64,000 bases of DNA from Pyropia yezoensis (Eukaryota; Rhodophyta; Bangiophyceae; Bangiales; Bangiaceae), in contig CM020619.1 in the NCBI GenBank assembly GCA_009829735.1, positions 21,409,366 to 21,473,365 on the forward strand. The letters run 5' to 3'. A program made the translations under genes and the position numbers. Below are positions 9,615 through 17,966 of this stretch, piece after piece. The notes beneath the pieces are model-generated. The model had not been told where the DNA came from and searched no databases. It worked only from the letters and a program-made list of their open reading frames with translations. Position 1 is the stretch's first letter. Every line of letters begins with the position of its first letter.

Positions 9615-10754
9615 ATGTCTGATCTCGAGGGGCTGGGCCCAGACAGGACTCCTGCAGATGCGGATGACAATCAGGGCGACGACCAGGGCGGCGATGTCGT
9701 TGACGGTGGCGTGAGGGCGCTCGTCGAGAGTCTCAGGGCGAAGGTGGAAGTCTCCAGGACTGCGCCTCAGTCTGATCGCGTGAGGGCTCTCGAAGACGAC
9801 AGCAGAATCTTGGCGATGCGGATCACGTCAGTCGAGCGCGAGATGAGGGTCATTAGGGATGACATTCTCAGCCTGAAGGCGCAGATCGTGAGGCCCGCCG
9901 TGGAGACTGCCGCGCTGGTGCCCTCCTCCAGCTCCGTAGTGCCCCGATCAGGTCCTGGACTGCCTCTGCCGCAGAAGCCCCGCGAGTACTCCCCCTCGCA
10001 GAGCGCTTTCGCACCGAGCGGGGATCTGAGCATCGCGAACACGCCCCCATACGTCCTGTCGCCGACCTTCCCGAGCACGCCCTCGTCCGTCGGATCTGGC
10101 GGGAGCAGGAGCAGCGGCAAGGACACCTACTCGAAGAAGCATCAGGTCTGGGCTGTGGCAAAGCTCTCGTACATCGCCATGGTCGTGCACATGTGCAACC
10201 GCAAGTCGATCTCCACGGGCGCCTTCGACGTATCCGAAGCGCTTCCCAGGATGGTTGCCGTGAAAAACGGGACTTACAAGTCCGTGACAGGCTCCGAGCT
10301 CCCTGGCCTGGAAGAGGCTCAGACGGCTTACATCCGGGGCTGCATGTCCCGCAGGACAACGACGGAGGTCCCGACGACGACTGCCCAGGTCTGGATGACC
10401 CTGAAATCGAATCCGCAAGGGCTGCGGGCTGTGACCGTGGTCGGGAACGTGATCAGGGGTCTGCGCAAGGTGCGGTGGATGATAGGCTGGCCGTACTCGT
10501 CTCTGATCCCCCATATCGGCCCGAACCTCGTCACTGTCGGCCCTGCAGGCGCTGAGGCCGTTCCGGTTGTCTCTTCGGACTTCTCGCGCTACGGCTTCGG
10601 CAGCGCCGCCTCTGCGGATGCGTTTTTCATGTCCCTCTCGATGGAGCATCTCAGGTCCTTCGCCATGAGGATGCCCCTGCCCGGGTTCACCGCCTATGCC
10701 GCAATCGAGTCGATGGGCCTCTGTTCTCCGCCTGGCATCCAGCCCGATCAGTGA
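9615..10754 (+). CDS. Unrecognised protein with N-terminal coiled coil and Ser/Pro linker
   Basis: No family recognised. The ATG at 9615 gives 379 residues. The head is acidic (Asp/Gly-rich, 1-32). Residues of about 33-95 form a charged heptad-like helix (for example RALEDDSRILAMRITSVERE) expected to make a coiled coil. A Ser/Pro/Gly-rich linker (about 105-170) leads to a C-terminal region of about 210 residues that looks folded and contains most of the Trp and Tyr. The plan resembles the gene at 4441, so the two may be paralogous in architecture or serve related structural roles. It ends in TGA only 21 bp from the convergent gene on the other strand. Confidence 0.7.
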   Translation: MSDLEGLGPDRTPADADDNQGDDQGGDVVDGGVRALVESLRAKVEVSRTAPQSDRVRALEDDSRILAMRITSVEREMRVIRDDILSLKAQIVRPAVETAALVPSSSSVVPRSGPGLPLPQKPREYSPSQSAFAPSGDLSIANTPPYVLSPTFPSTPSSVGSGGSRSSGKDTYSKKHQVWAVAKLSYIAMVVHMCNRKSISTGAFDVSEALPRMVAVKNGTYKSVTGSELPGLEEAQTAYIRGCMSRRTTTEVPTTTAQVWMTLKSNPQGLRAVTVVGNVIRGLRKVRWMIGWPYSSLIPHIGPNLVTVGPAGAEAVPVVSSDFSRYGFGSAASADAFFMSLSMEHLRSFAMRMPLPGFTAYAAIESMGLCSPPGIQPDQ

Positions 10755-10775
10755 ACCGCATCCCGACGAGCAGGG

Positions 10776-11486
10776 CTACAGCCTGCGGGATCGACGGCAC
10801 CTGCCCAGGAGACCGGACATCGAGGAGAACTCAGGCCTGGGCATCGCATGGGATCTCAGATTGAGCCGATCCGACAGCTCTTGCAGAGCGGGGTGATCCT
10901 CGAGGAGCCTCCCAGAGTCCTCAGAAGACCTTCCGATGTCCACGCCCATGGCCCTCAGGTATCCCAGACCTGTGCGGCCTGCCAGAGCCCTGGAGAAGTT
11001 CGATATCGTCACGGAGACGCTGACTGCCTCGGCTATGCGCCAGACAGAGGCGAAGCTCCGGATCTCGAAGCCCGGCCAGGACACCGTGAGATGTGAGAAG
11101 CTGAAGCCTCTGCAGGACATGGCCGCGATGACGACCAGCGTCGGATTGGCCACGGCCGGCATGTTGCGCCAGCGATGCTCCACCCTCGTCATGACGGCGT
11201 TCACGATCGCATCCGTGTACAGCTCAGCTGCAACGTCGGTGTCGAGCACGATGACAGGGCCTTCCACGCCGGCGGCGATCTCGCTTGCAGAGCGAGGGTC
11301 AGCGCGAGTGACGGGCACCACATCGGCAACCGCCATCTCACCCAGACAGGACATCACAGCGGCAGACATGACGATCTCCTGGGCCTCCGCCACGGCCACG
11401 AGGACGTCCGTCTCCGCGAACGCTTTGGGGGTCACAGCGGGGCCTGGAGACTCTCGGAGGCCTTGCACGTCGGCAGAGATCTGCAT
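10776..11486 (-). CDS. Unrecognised 236-residue protein
   Basis: No family recognised. The ATG at 11486 (MQISADVQGL) gives 236 residues ending in TAG, the only clearly non-TGA end in the island. The composition is that of a folded protein, with alternating hydrophobic and charged stretches such as GPVIVLDTDVAAELYTDAIV. The minus-strand frame was preferred over the overlapping plus-strand frame (10936-11490) because the latter is Ser/Thr/Ala-rich with little hydrophobic patterning. It starts 11 bp from the divergent gene at 11498 and ends 21 bp from the convergent gene at 10754. Confidence 0.6.
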   Translation of the reverse strand: MQISADVQGLRESPGPAVTPKAFAETDVLVAVAEAQEIVMSAAVMSCLGEMAVADVVPVTRADPRSASEIAAGVEGPVIVLDTDVAAELYTDAIVNAVMTRVEHRWRNMPAVANPTLVVIAAMSCRGFSFSHLTVSWPGFEIRSFASVWRIAEAVSVSVTISNFSRALAGRTGLGYLRAMGVDIGRSSEDSGRLLEDHPALQELSDRLNLRSHAMPRPEFSSMSGLLGRCRRSRRL

Positions 11487-11497
11487 CTGACTCCGCG

Positions 11498-12472
11498 ATG
11501 TATTCGGCGATGGGCATGGGAAGGGCCTTCGGCAGCGGCGTAGGCATGGCCCGGGCGAGAGTTCGGGATCAGAGAGCAGATCGAGAGGCGAATGCAGCTG
11601 CCCGTGCACGTCTGATCGAGAGGATTGGGGACAGCCTCCCCCCGTCGACTCCCTACCACGTCATCCGCGACCAGATCTTCTCCGTCCTCAGCTCCAGAGG
11701 TGTCCCGTCTCTCGACATCTTCACAGAATTGTTCGTCGGGCGCTTTCGAAGAGGCATGGGCCATGCAGGCCTGGCAGAGGATCTGACGCGGAGGCTGCTT
11801 GTGGTGCACGAGGTGGAGACCCGCAGCGTCAAGGTCACCGTATGGACTCCCGAGCCGGTGCTTAGCACGATGATCATCGTCAGCGACACGTCGGACCTCA
11901 GCCTGTGCGGTGCTCATCTCCACAAGGTCGAGCCCATCCTGCGCGACATCGACGGCCCCATGGGAACCCGCATCGACGCGAGCAGCATGAGAGGCAGATG
12001 GTCGGGCTGGTTGGCCTACCAGCAGGGGCTTGCGGATCCCACGTGGGACTGCCGCTGCGTCAGCGTCAACCTCTCCTGCTCCGCGATCTACTTCGGGGTC
12101 CACATCGAGGGACGTCCCGTGGAGCAGTGCGTCATGACGGTCTCGAGCATGGAGATGATCCAGGCAACCTTCTCTGATGGGCAGGTCACGCCTGAGGTGG
12201 CGGTGATGTGGGGCTCGGGCATGGTCACCCAGCTCGTCCTCTGCATGTCGACGAATGGAGATCGCAGCACGATGAAGATCTTCTCGGATGGGATGACGCA
12301 GCTCTGCGGGCGTCCGGACTCGATCACACGCCTCTGCGGTGCCCTGCGGACGGCGGTTTTGAGGACTTTCACGGCGAACCCTGCGGCGTTCCTGCGCACG
12401 ACCAGAGTCGTCGAGAGAGGCATCGGCATCAGCCCGTCGTGGAGACCACCGAACCCGCAGCAGTGCCCGTGA
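11498..12472 (+). CDS. Unrecognised 324-residue protein
   Basis: No family recognised. The ATG at 11498 gives 324 residues. After a basic, Met/Gly-rich head the sequence is typical of a folded protein, with regular beta-like stretches (for example SVKVTVWTPEPVLSTMIIVS) and several Trp and Cys residues (PTWDCRCVSVNLSC). The last 25 residues are Arg/Pro-rich and less convincing. The end is TGA at 12470, 19 bp from the end of the convergent gene. Reading that TGA as sense would extend the frame to a TAG at 12566 and overlap the neighbour. Confidence 0.65.
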   Translation: MYSAMGMGRAFGSGVGMARARVRDQRADREANAAARARLIERIGDSLPPSTPYHVIRDQIFSVLSSRGVPSLDIFTELFVGRFRRGMGHAGLAEDLTRRLLVVHEVETRSVKVTVWTPEPVLSTMIIVSDTSDLSLCGAHLHKVEPILRDIDGPMGTRIDASSMRGRWSGWLAYQQGLADPTWDCRCVSVNLSCSAIYFGVHIEGRPVEQCVMTVSSMEMIQATFSDGQVTPEVAVMWGSGMVTQLVLCMSTNGDRSTMKIFSDGMTQLCGRPDSITRLCGALRTAVLRTFTANPAAFLRTTRVVERGIGISPSWRPPNPQQCP

Positions 12473-12491
12473 ACGTTCCCGTGCTGGGATC

Positions 12492-13259
12492 TCAAAACGT
12501 CCTCATGGCGGCTGCCACATCGAAGTTGCCCGTCAGCATCGCACCGTGATAGCTTGTCGCCATCGTAGCCGTCATCTCGCGTCTGCCCGACGGGATATCC
12601 TGAAGCCACCCGTAGTCTGAGCATATCGTGCCGCTGTACCAGCCCATGCCCGTTGCCCGGCAGAAGTCCACATCCCCGTCCGCAGAGCCGGGTTCGATCG
12701 AGGGGCAGGCCCGAGTTCGGGCGCAGATGAAGATCGCCATGGGCGTGACCTGGGCCGGGGTCAGGGATATCCCGTCGATCGCACAGGCAGCTGCCACCAT
12801 CGTCCTGGTAGCCGCAATCATCTTGGGCATCGATATGCCTGAGACGCAGACCGACACGAGACTCTCTCGGCCGATGAGGGTGCAGCCTGAGGGTATCTCC
12901 TGACTATCGTCATCCTTGCCGATGAGAGTCAGACGTGAACTGCTGGGGGATATCGCATAGGCACCCCCGATCATGCCCATGAGCATGCCCATGGCGCTGG
13001 GCGCAGAGGCCTTCGAGGCGTGCTTCGCCCTGTCGAGGTTGCCCTGATGGGCCGTCTTCATCGTCGAGCAGACCGCTGAGCATGCGTCTGCGGATGAGAT
13101 CCCGTGACCGAGAGGCAGTGCCACTGCCAGGTGCGTCAGACAGCCATCGGCATCCGATCTGATTCCCGCAGAGGTGGGGCTTGTCGTGACGGAGGAGGCC
13201 TGCATGGCCAGCTTGCGCATGAGGCTGTAGGTCTCCGGGACGCTGTGCTTGCTCATCAT
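12492..13259 (-). CDS. Unrecognised protein, possibly truncated at its N-terminus by the minisatellite
   Basis: No family recognised. The first credible ATG is at 13259 (MMSKHSVPE), giving 255 residues, rich in Ser, Ala, Met and Cys with several short hydrophobic helices. The frame stays open upstream into the 81-bp repeat array that starts about 40 bp away. The true N-terminus may therefore have been lost or replaced by repeat sequence, and this marks the right edge of the island. It ends in TGA, 19 bp from the convergent gene. Confidence 0.55.
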   Translation of the reverse strand: MMSKHSVPETYSLMRKLAMQASSVTTSPTSAGIRSDADGCLTHLAVALPLGHGISSADACSAVCSTMKTAHQGNLDRAKHASKASAPSAMGMLMGMIGGAYAISPSSSRLTLIGKDDDSQEIPSGCTLIGRESLVSVCVSGISMPKMIAATRTMVAAACAIDGISLTPAQVTPMAIFICARTRACPSIEPGSADGDVDFCRATGMGWYSGTICSDYGWLQDIPSGRREMTATMATSYHGAMLTGNFDVAAAMRTF

Positions 13260-14230
13260 CTGGCTGACGATGCCCTTCTCGAACTGGGCCACGCCCCCCA
13301 CGCCAGGGCAGGGGCAAGTCGGGGAGGGGGGGCAGCACCAGCTACCGCACCCCCCACCCCACTGGACGGCCACATCCCCCATTCCAGGGCAGGGGCAAGG
13401 CGGGGGGGGGGCACAGGACCAGGTACTGCACCAACCACCCCACTTGGCGGCGGCGCTCCCCATTCCAGGGCAGGGGCAAGTCGGGGAGGGGGGGCAGCAC
13501 CAGCAACAGCACCCCCCACCCCACTGGAAGGCCACATCCCCCATTCCAGGGCAGGGGCAAGGCGGGGGGGGGGCACAGGACCAGGTACTCCACCACCCAC
13601 CCCACTTGGCGGCGGCGCTCCCCATTCCAGGGCAGGGGCAAGGCGGGGGGGGGGCACAGGATCAGGTACTCCATCACCAACCTGACTGGACGGCCACATC
13701 CCCCATTCCAGGGCAGGGGCAAGGCGGGGGGGGGGCACAGGAGCAGGAACTCCACCACCTACCCCACTTGGCGGCGGCGCCCCCCACGCCAGGGCAGGGG
13801 CAAGGCGGGGGCGGGGCACAGGAGCAGGAACTCCACCACCCGACCCACTTGGCGGCGGCGCTCCCCATTCCAGGGCAGGGGCAAGTCGGGGGGGGGGCGG
13901 CCAAAGGGCGGCGGGGGGCAGCGGCCAGAGGCCGGCACGGGCTGGCTGCCAGCCAGGGACCGGAACGTAGTGCCTGGTCGCAGTCCTTGGAGGCGTCGTC
14001 ACGGCCACGGCCGCCGCTGGTCGTCTTGCCAGAGCCGCGGCGGCAGCCTTTCGCTCCAGGCGCCGCACTTTGGCCCGCTCATTGCCTCTTTCACGTTCCT
14101 CGGGGTCTCGCTCCCGAGTCACAGGCATGGTGGAGAAGGCGGTGAGGGGAGTACCGTCGGAGGGGGCGACGGGTGGAGCAGAAGGCGTTAAAGCATTCGT
14201 GGTGGGTGACGACGGCGGACGGTGGCGCAT
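13256..14230 (-). CDS. Possible repeat-containing protein, 324 codons
   Basis: A minus-strand frame begins with a non-repetitive head of about 110 residues. The head includes a highly charged helix (RERDPEERERGNERAKVRR) and then an Ala/Arg-rich stretch. The frame then runs through the 81-bp array as about 27-residue Pro/Gly/Trp repeats. It is open on other frames too, as expected for a repeat with a period divisible by three, so only the charged head argues for real coding. Overlaps the N-terminal side of the gene at 12492-13259. Low confidence. Confidence 0.2.
   Translation of the reverse strand: MRHRPPSSPTTNALTPSAPPVAPSDGTPLTAFSTMPVTRERDPEERERGNERAKVRRLERKAAAAALARRPAAAVAVTTPPRTATRHYVPVPGWQPARAGLWPLPPAALWPPPPRLAPALEWGAPPPSGSGGGVPAPVPRPRLAPALAWGAPPPSGVGGGVPAPVPPPRLAPALEWGMWPSSQVGDGVPDPVPPPRLAPALEWGAPPPSGVGGGVPGPVPPPRLAPALEWGMWPSSGVGGAVAGAAPPPRLAPALEWGAPPPSGVVGAVPGPVPPPRLAPALEWGMWPSSGVGGAVAGAAPPPRLAPALAWGAWPSSRRASSAR
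13296..13905. repeat. Minisatellite, about eight copies of an 81-bp unit
   Basis: The core CCAGGGCAGGGGCAA recurs at about 13305, 13386, 13466, 13547, 13629, 13710, 13791 and 13871, a period of 80-82 bp. Units alternate in the block just upstream of the core (GGACGGCCACAT against GGCGGCGGCGCT), so a higher-order dimer of about 162 bp is visible. G-runs of 7-11 vary between copies. Because 81 is a multiple of three, long frames run through it on both strands. Confidence 0.9.
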
Positions 14231-14339
14231 GCGCGCGGCATCCTTTCTGCTGAGGCAGGACGCGTGGGGAGCCTAGCGGCCACTCGGAGGCTGCATAGGA
14301 GGGGGCCGCGACAAACCATCCGTGCGCGTGGCGGCTGCG

Positions 14340-14654
14340 GGGGAGGCGGGGATGGGGAGGGGCTAGTCGCCATGCATCCGGCCGTCGGCTGCCGGAGGAT
14401 ACTGTTTCCTGCAGGTGGCTGCACGAGGAGGCGAGGAGAGGGAGGAGGCGGGGATGGGGAGGGGCAAGTCGCCATGCATCCGGCCGTCGGCTGCCGGGGG
14501 ACACTGTCCCCTGCAGGTGGCTGCACGAGGAGGCGAGGAGAGGGAGGAGGCGGGGATGGGGAGGGGCAAGTCGCCATGCATCCGGCCGTCGGCTGCCGGG
14601 GGACACTGTCCCCTGCAGGTGGCTGCACGAGGAGGCGAGGAGAGGGAGGAGGCA
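14340..14654. repeat. Three copies of a 102-bp tandem repeat
   Basis: The segment TCGCCATGCATCCGGCCGTC starts at 14367, 14469 and 14571, a period of exactly 102 bp. Copies two and three are nearly identical; the first differs by a few substitutions. Confidence 0.9.
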
Positions 14655-14659
14655 GGATG

Positions 14660-14925
14660 GGGGGCAGCGCGCTGCCCTGCCCAATGGGAGCGCCCGCGAG
14701 GTGCGGTATTGGGCAGGGCAGCGCGCTGCCCTGCCCAATGGGAGCGCCCGCGGGGCGCGGTATTGGGCAGGGCAGCGCGCTGCCCTGCCCAATGGGAGCG
14801 CCCGCGGGGCGCGGTATTGGGCAGGGCAGCGCGCTGCCCTGCCCAATGGGAGCGCCCGCGGGGCGCGGTATTGGGCAGGGCAGCGCGCTGCCCTGCCCAA
14901 TGGGAGCGCCCACGGGGCGCGGTAT
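14660..14925. repeat. 54-bp tandem array built on a perfect 32-bp palindrome
   Basis: Five units with a 54-bp period. Four contain a perfect 32-bp palindrome (14708-14739, 14762-14793, 14816-14847, 14870-14901) made of ATTGGGCAGGGCAGCG followed directly by its reverse complement. The first unit has only the right part. Each unit could extrude as a cruciform or fold as a hairpin in RNA. Confidence 0.95.
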
Positions 14926-15074
14926 CCCACCCCCTGCGCTCCACTCCTTCCTTCCACGCCTCTCCGCCTGCCCCTCCCACTCCCCCCCCCTCACCTCCCC
15001 CCCATTCGCCCACTCCCACGCCCCACTGGTATCATTTGGGGGGGCGACGGAGGTGGATGTATGTACTGTACACG

Positions 15075-15150
15075 TCAATGACGATGTTGAGGTGGGCGCC
15101 CAGCTCCTCCGTGCGGCCCACGTAATCGACCCTGCACTCACCCGGCCCGT
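15075..15150 (-). pseudogene. Possible sulfotransferase exon fragment
   Basis: The minus strand reads CRVDYVGRTEELGAHLN, which resembles the conserved (F/Y)VGRxExL segment near the C-terminus of many sulfotransferases. No other part of such a gene was found nearby. It could be one exon of a broken gene, or chance. Confidence 0.25.
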
Positions 15151-15290
15151 GACCAATGTGCGGCCGGGCACCGCCTACCCACCCGTCCTCCTCACCGCTG
15201 GCCTGAATGACCCGCGGGTGGGGTCTTGGGAGGCGGCCAAGATGGCCGCCCACCTGGCCACCTCACCCACCCTCCCCCCCGCCTCCGCCG
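15150..15290 (+). pseudogene. Fragment of an oligopeptidase B / prolyl oligopeptidase (S9) gene
   Basis: The plus strand reads YPPVLLTAGLNDPRVGSWE followed by AAKMAAHL. This matches the segment of S9A peptidases around the catalytic Asp of the Ser-Asp-His triad (LVTxGLxDPRV, then W-E-xAK). The upstream nucleophile region and the downstream catalytic His region are absent; the following sequence is an Ala/Thr tract and a basic tail. It is a single exon or a gene relic captured between repeats, not a working enzyme. Confidence 0.5.
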
Positions 15291-15759
15291 CCGCCACCGC
15301 CGCCACCGCCGCCTCCACCGCGCGGGCGGCGCCAACCACCCGCAAGGCGGCCGCCGTTGGCGGCGGTGGGGGTGTGTACGCCGGGGGGGTGGTGGCACTT
15401 CGACGGCGCTTTAGGCGGGCAACGGGACGTAAGCTAGCAGAACAAAAGAGGAAGAAAGAAGAAAAAGTCCAGGGCCAAGGGAAACGAAAACGGGAAACAG
15501 CTCCTTCCTCCCCCCCTGACACCCGACGGCACCACGGCCGCGCGTGCGGGCGCCTCGCAGCCGGCCCACCCCCCACACGGCCACTGATCCCACCAGGGAA
15601 GGAGGCACCCAGCCACGACGGGTCTGTCACGACGCCGCGTCAGAGGGACAGCAGAGGCGCCTCCACCGAGAGCACTGGCCGCTCGCGGGGCGAGCAGAGT
15701 ACAGTACTGTATGTACATATAGTACAGTGACGTGGCCGACACGGTCGCGTCATCCACAG

Positions 15760-15988
15760 CGCAAACAACCCCCCCTCAACTTTCCAGCCCGACCCCCATT
15801 CCCCGCCTGCCATCCGCTCGACGCGCGCGACGAGCGCCGACACGAGGCCCAGCCGCCGGTACTTGGCGCGGACGGCCATGGAGGAGAGGTACACCCGCCG
15901 CTCCCGGTCCAGCCGGGCCGGCCGCCGCCGCAGGCCGCGGCCGTCGCCGTCGCCGTCGCCGTCCCCGTCACCGTCACCGTCACCGTCG

Positions 15989-16025
<37 letters not shown>

Positions 16026-16434
16026 CCAGCCGCACAATATTGGGCAGCAGCCCGTCGAGCGACAGCCGCCCACCCGTCTCGGCGTCGTGCACCGCCGCGT
16101 CGACCGACGCGACGACCACCCCGTCGGGGGTGTCCAGCGGCGGCCGCGACGAGGCGGCGGAGGAGAGGAAGAAGTGCAGCGCCGCCGCCCACCCAGCGTC
16201 GGGCGCGGCGGCGACCGCATCGCGGCCGGGGGAGGGAGAGAGCGCCGAGGCGCCGAAAGAGAACGCGAAGGGCGCGCCGAGACGAGCCGCACCTTGAGGG
16301 TGGCGGCAACACCGATGCATCCGGAGCAACAAGGGATCTAAATAGGAGGTACCCCGACCTGGTTGTTTAAACTCTCGAAGTAGTCGGGGGAAACCGGCGG
16401 GGTGCGGAACATCCCTGAAAGTCGAGGCAGCCAC
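15760..16434 (-). CDS. Partial GNAT-type N-acetyltransferase
   Basis: The minus strand reads RRVYLSSMAVRAKYRRLGLV then SALVARVERMA, the core of the GNAT fold where acetyl-CoA binds (beta 4 followed by the RRxGxG/A loop and helix). Before it lie about 120 residues compatible with the N-terminal half of the domain, interrupted by a Gly/Asp-repeat tract encoded by the poly-C run and a GTC-rich microsatellite. The C-terminal half (the usual N-P-A-x-x-L-Y-x-x-x-G-F segment) is missing; the frame continues as non-conserved sequence. It is either an exon followed by an intron I cannot place or a truncated gene. The start is uncertain; the ATG at 16434 is the most upstream. Confidence 0.45.
15990..16024. 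repeat. Uninterrupted poly-C run of about 35 bases
   Basis: Pure C run next to a GTC/ACC microsatellite, within the GNAT-like frame. Length is likely unreliable in any assembly. Confidence 0.9.
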
Positions 16435-16971
16435 GCACCACGGTGCCGACGGCCGGCTAGTCGAAGCTCGACTCGCTCAGCCGTGGCCACCGGGCTCACG
16501 AAGAGCTTCTGCTGTCGGAGCGCCCCCCCCCCTCCCCCCTCCCGCCCCTCTACGGCCGCCGGCGTCGGCCTCGGTGTCGGCGTCGGCAACGCCGCCGCCG
16601 CGCCGGCTGCGGCGACGGCGTCCCCCCTGGCAAGTTTCCCCCCCCTGGCGAGCTTCCCCCCCCCCCCCCCCCCCCCCCCGCCCGGCGGCGACCCACGTGC
16701 GCGCAGAAGCTACTGCGCGTCCCCCCCCCACCCCGTCCCAACCGCCCCCACAGCCCCCGCCACCCGTCTTCTCCGCAGTCCGCCGTGGGTGGTGGTGGCT
16801 ACCCCGGCCGCCGCGGCGGCGGCCGCACCCCCCCTGTCCCCCGCGCGCCGCCTCGCCCGCCTCTGCTGACGCCCCCGCGGTGGCCCCGTGTCGCCGCCGC
16901 CGCCGCCGCCGCTGCTGCCGTCGCCGCCGCCGCCGCCGCTGCCGCCGCCGCCGCCGTCTCCGTCAGCGGGG
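16435..16971. other. GC-rich low-complexity spacer
   Basis: Long C runs and CGC/GCC trinucleotide repeats; no gene can be defended. The right edge at about 16971 is a sharp junction with the retroelement B remnant. Confidence 0.6.
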
Positions 16972-17012
16972 GAACTCACCCTCTAGGTAGTGAAGAAGTG
17001 ACGTCACCGCCC
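16972..17012 (-). mobile_element. Remnant of retroelement B pol (RNase H), left of nested element A
   Basis: If element A and one target duplicate are removed, the minus-strand frame of element B pol continues here without a shift. It reads VTSLLHYLEGEF, the expected RNase H continuation after VVWA at 27762. The match ends at about 16972, where low-complexity sequence begins, so the 3' part of element B (rest of RNase H, integrase, 3' LTR) is deleted. Confidence 0.85.
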
Positions 17013-17375
17013 TATAGCACAATAGGAATCCGTCGCACGTCCACTCTCAGGGAACACTCACCAAGGGGGATCGGCACCAACGTCACCGGGAGGCCAAGGT
17101 TGCTGTCCTTGGAGCACAAGCCACGGGACCAAGATGGGAGCCCAAATGGGAGGGGTTTGTTGTTCTACCTTGGCCGGCGGTGGATTCGCCGCCGGCCCCC
17201 ACGTTATAAACCCTCGGAGACACTACTAACTACCCTCCACCCCAAGATGCAAGTCCCTCTGGTCATACGTAACTTATAGATACCGTGACCAGTACGAACT
17301 ATCAAATTGAAAGTTAAGGGTTAGAAGTAGCCCCCCTGATATTAGGGTTACAATACGGCCAACCATATTGCTACA
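17013..17375 (-). repeat. 3' LTR of element A
   Basis: 363 bp, same length as its partner. Ends are TGTAGCA and TGCTA(C/T)A; here the terminal CA has become TA. On the plus strand it carries TATAAA at 17205-17210, pointing toward the 789-codon ORF. On the minus strand it reads CTATAAG at about 17272-17278, in the sense direction. Confidence 0.95.
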
Positions 17376-17392
17376 TATCCCCCCCTTAGATT
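17376..17392 (-). other. Polypurine tract of element A
   Basis: On the minus strand the sequence just before the 3' LTR is AAGGGGGGGATA, as expected for the plus-strand primer of reverse transcription. Confidence 0.7.
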
Positions 17393-17966
17393 CGGCCCGT
17401 CCTCGGGTCGAGTTGCATTCGGGTTACCGAATGTAAGTGGGTCGCGTGACCGTTTACCAGTCGGGTGGGGCTTTGCGCCCCGTCGCGACAGACACCCCTT
17501 TTCGAGGTTGTCTGAGGGGGGTGCCCCCCTTTGTGTGGTACACACTCGATCCGTTTTCCGGACCGTTAAATTCCCGATGCGGGTTCTGTTCACGACCCCC
17601 CTTTCCGAGGGGTGGTGCAAGCGGATCCGCCACCAGGTGTCTGGTGGTAGGGGAGCCCCTCTCGTGTTACCGAGTGAATGGGGGCGGCCGCTCCCGCTTT
17701 TCGCGGGGGCGGTTTCGGGGTGAACCCCTCTTGGTTGCCCCGTACGGGGGTGTGGCCCCGGCCCGCCCAGGTGCTTGGGTGGAGCCCGTTCGTAGCCTCG
17801 TGGGGCGCGGGTCGACCCGCGCGCCTGCGGCGCTTCTCGTGGCCGTTTGTGGTCATAAGCGCGGGCGCCCGCGCTTCCCTGGCTCGTCCGCGCGAGCGTT
17901 CCTCGTACCGGGTCGAGCCGGCCTCGGCTTTTCTGCAAGGGGCGCCCCTGCCACCCCGGTTGCACC
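17376..17966. other. Leader between the LTR and the opposite-strand ORF of element A
   Basis: About 590 bp with no convincing gene. A minus-strand frame at 17348-18169 lacks protein-like composition. It would be the 5' UTR of the 789-codon ORF if that is transcribed from the LTR. Confidence 0.5.

Noticed and set aside
13296..14925. CRISPR array
   Set aside because: Repeats are contiguous tandem units with no unique spacers, in a eukaryotic context.
14222..15730. 502-codon plus-strand frame
   Set aside because: It runs through the 102-bp and 54-bp repeats, whose periods are multiples of three; only the S9-like segment inside it is meaningful.
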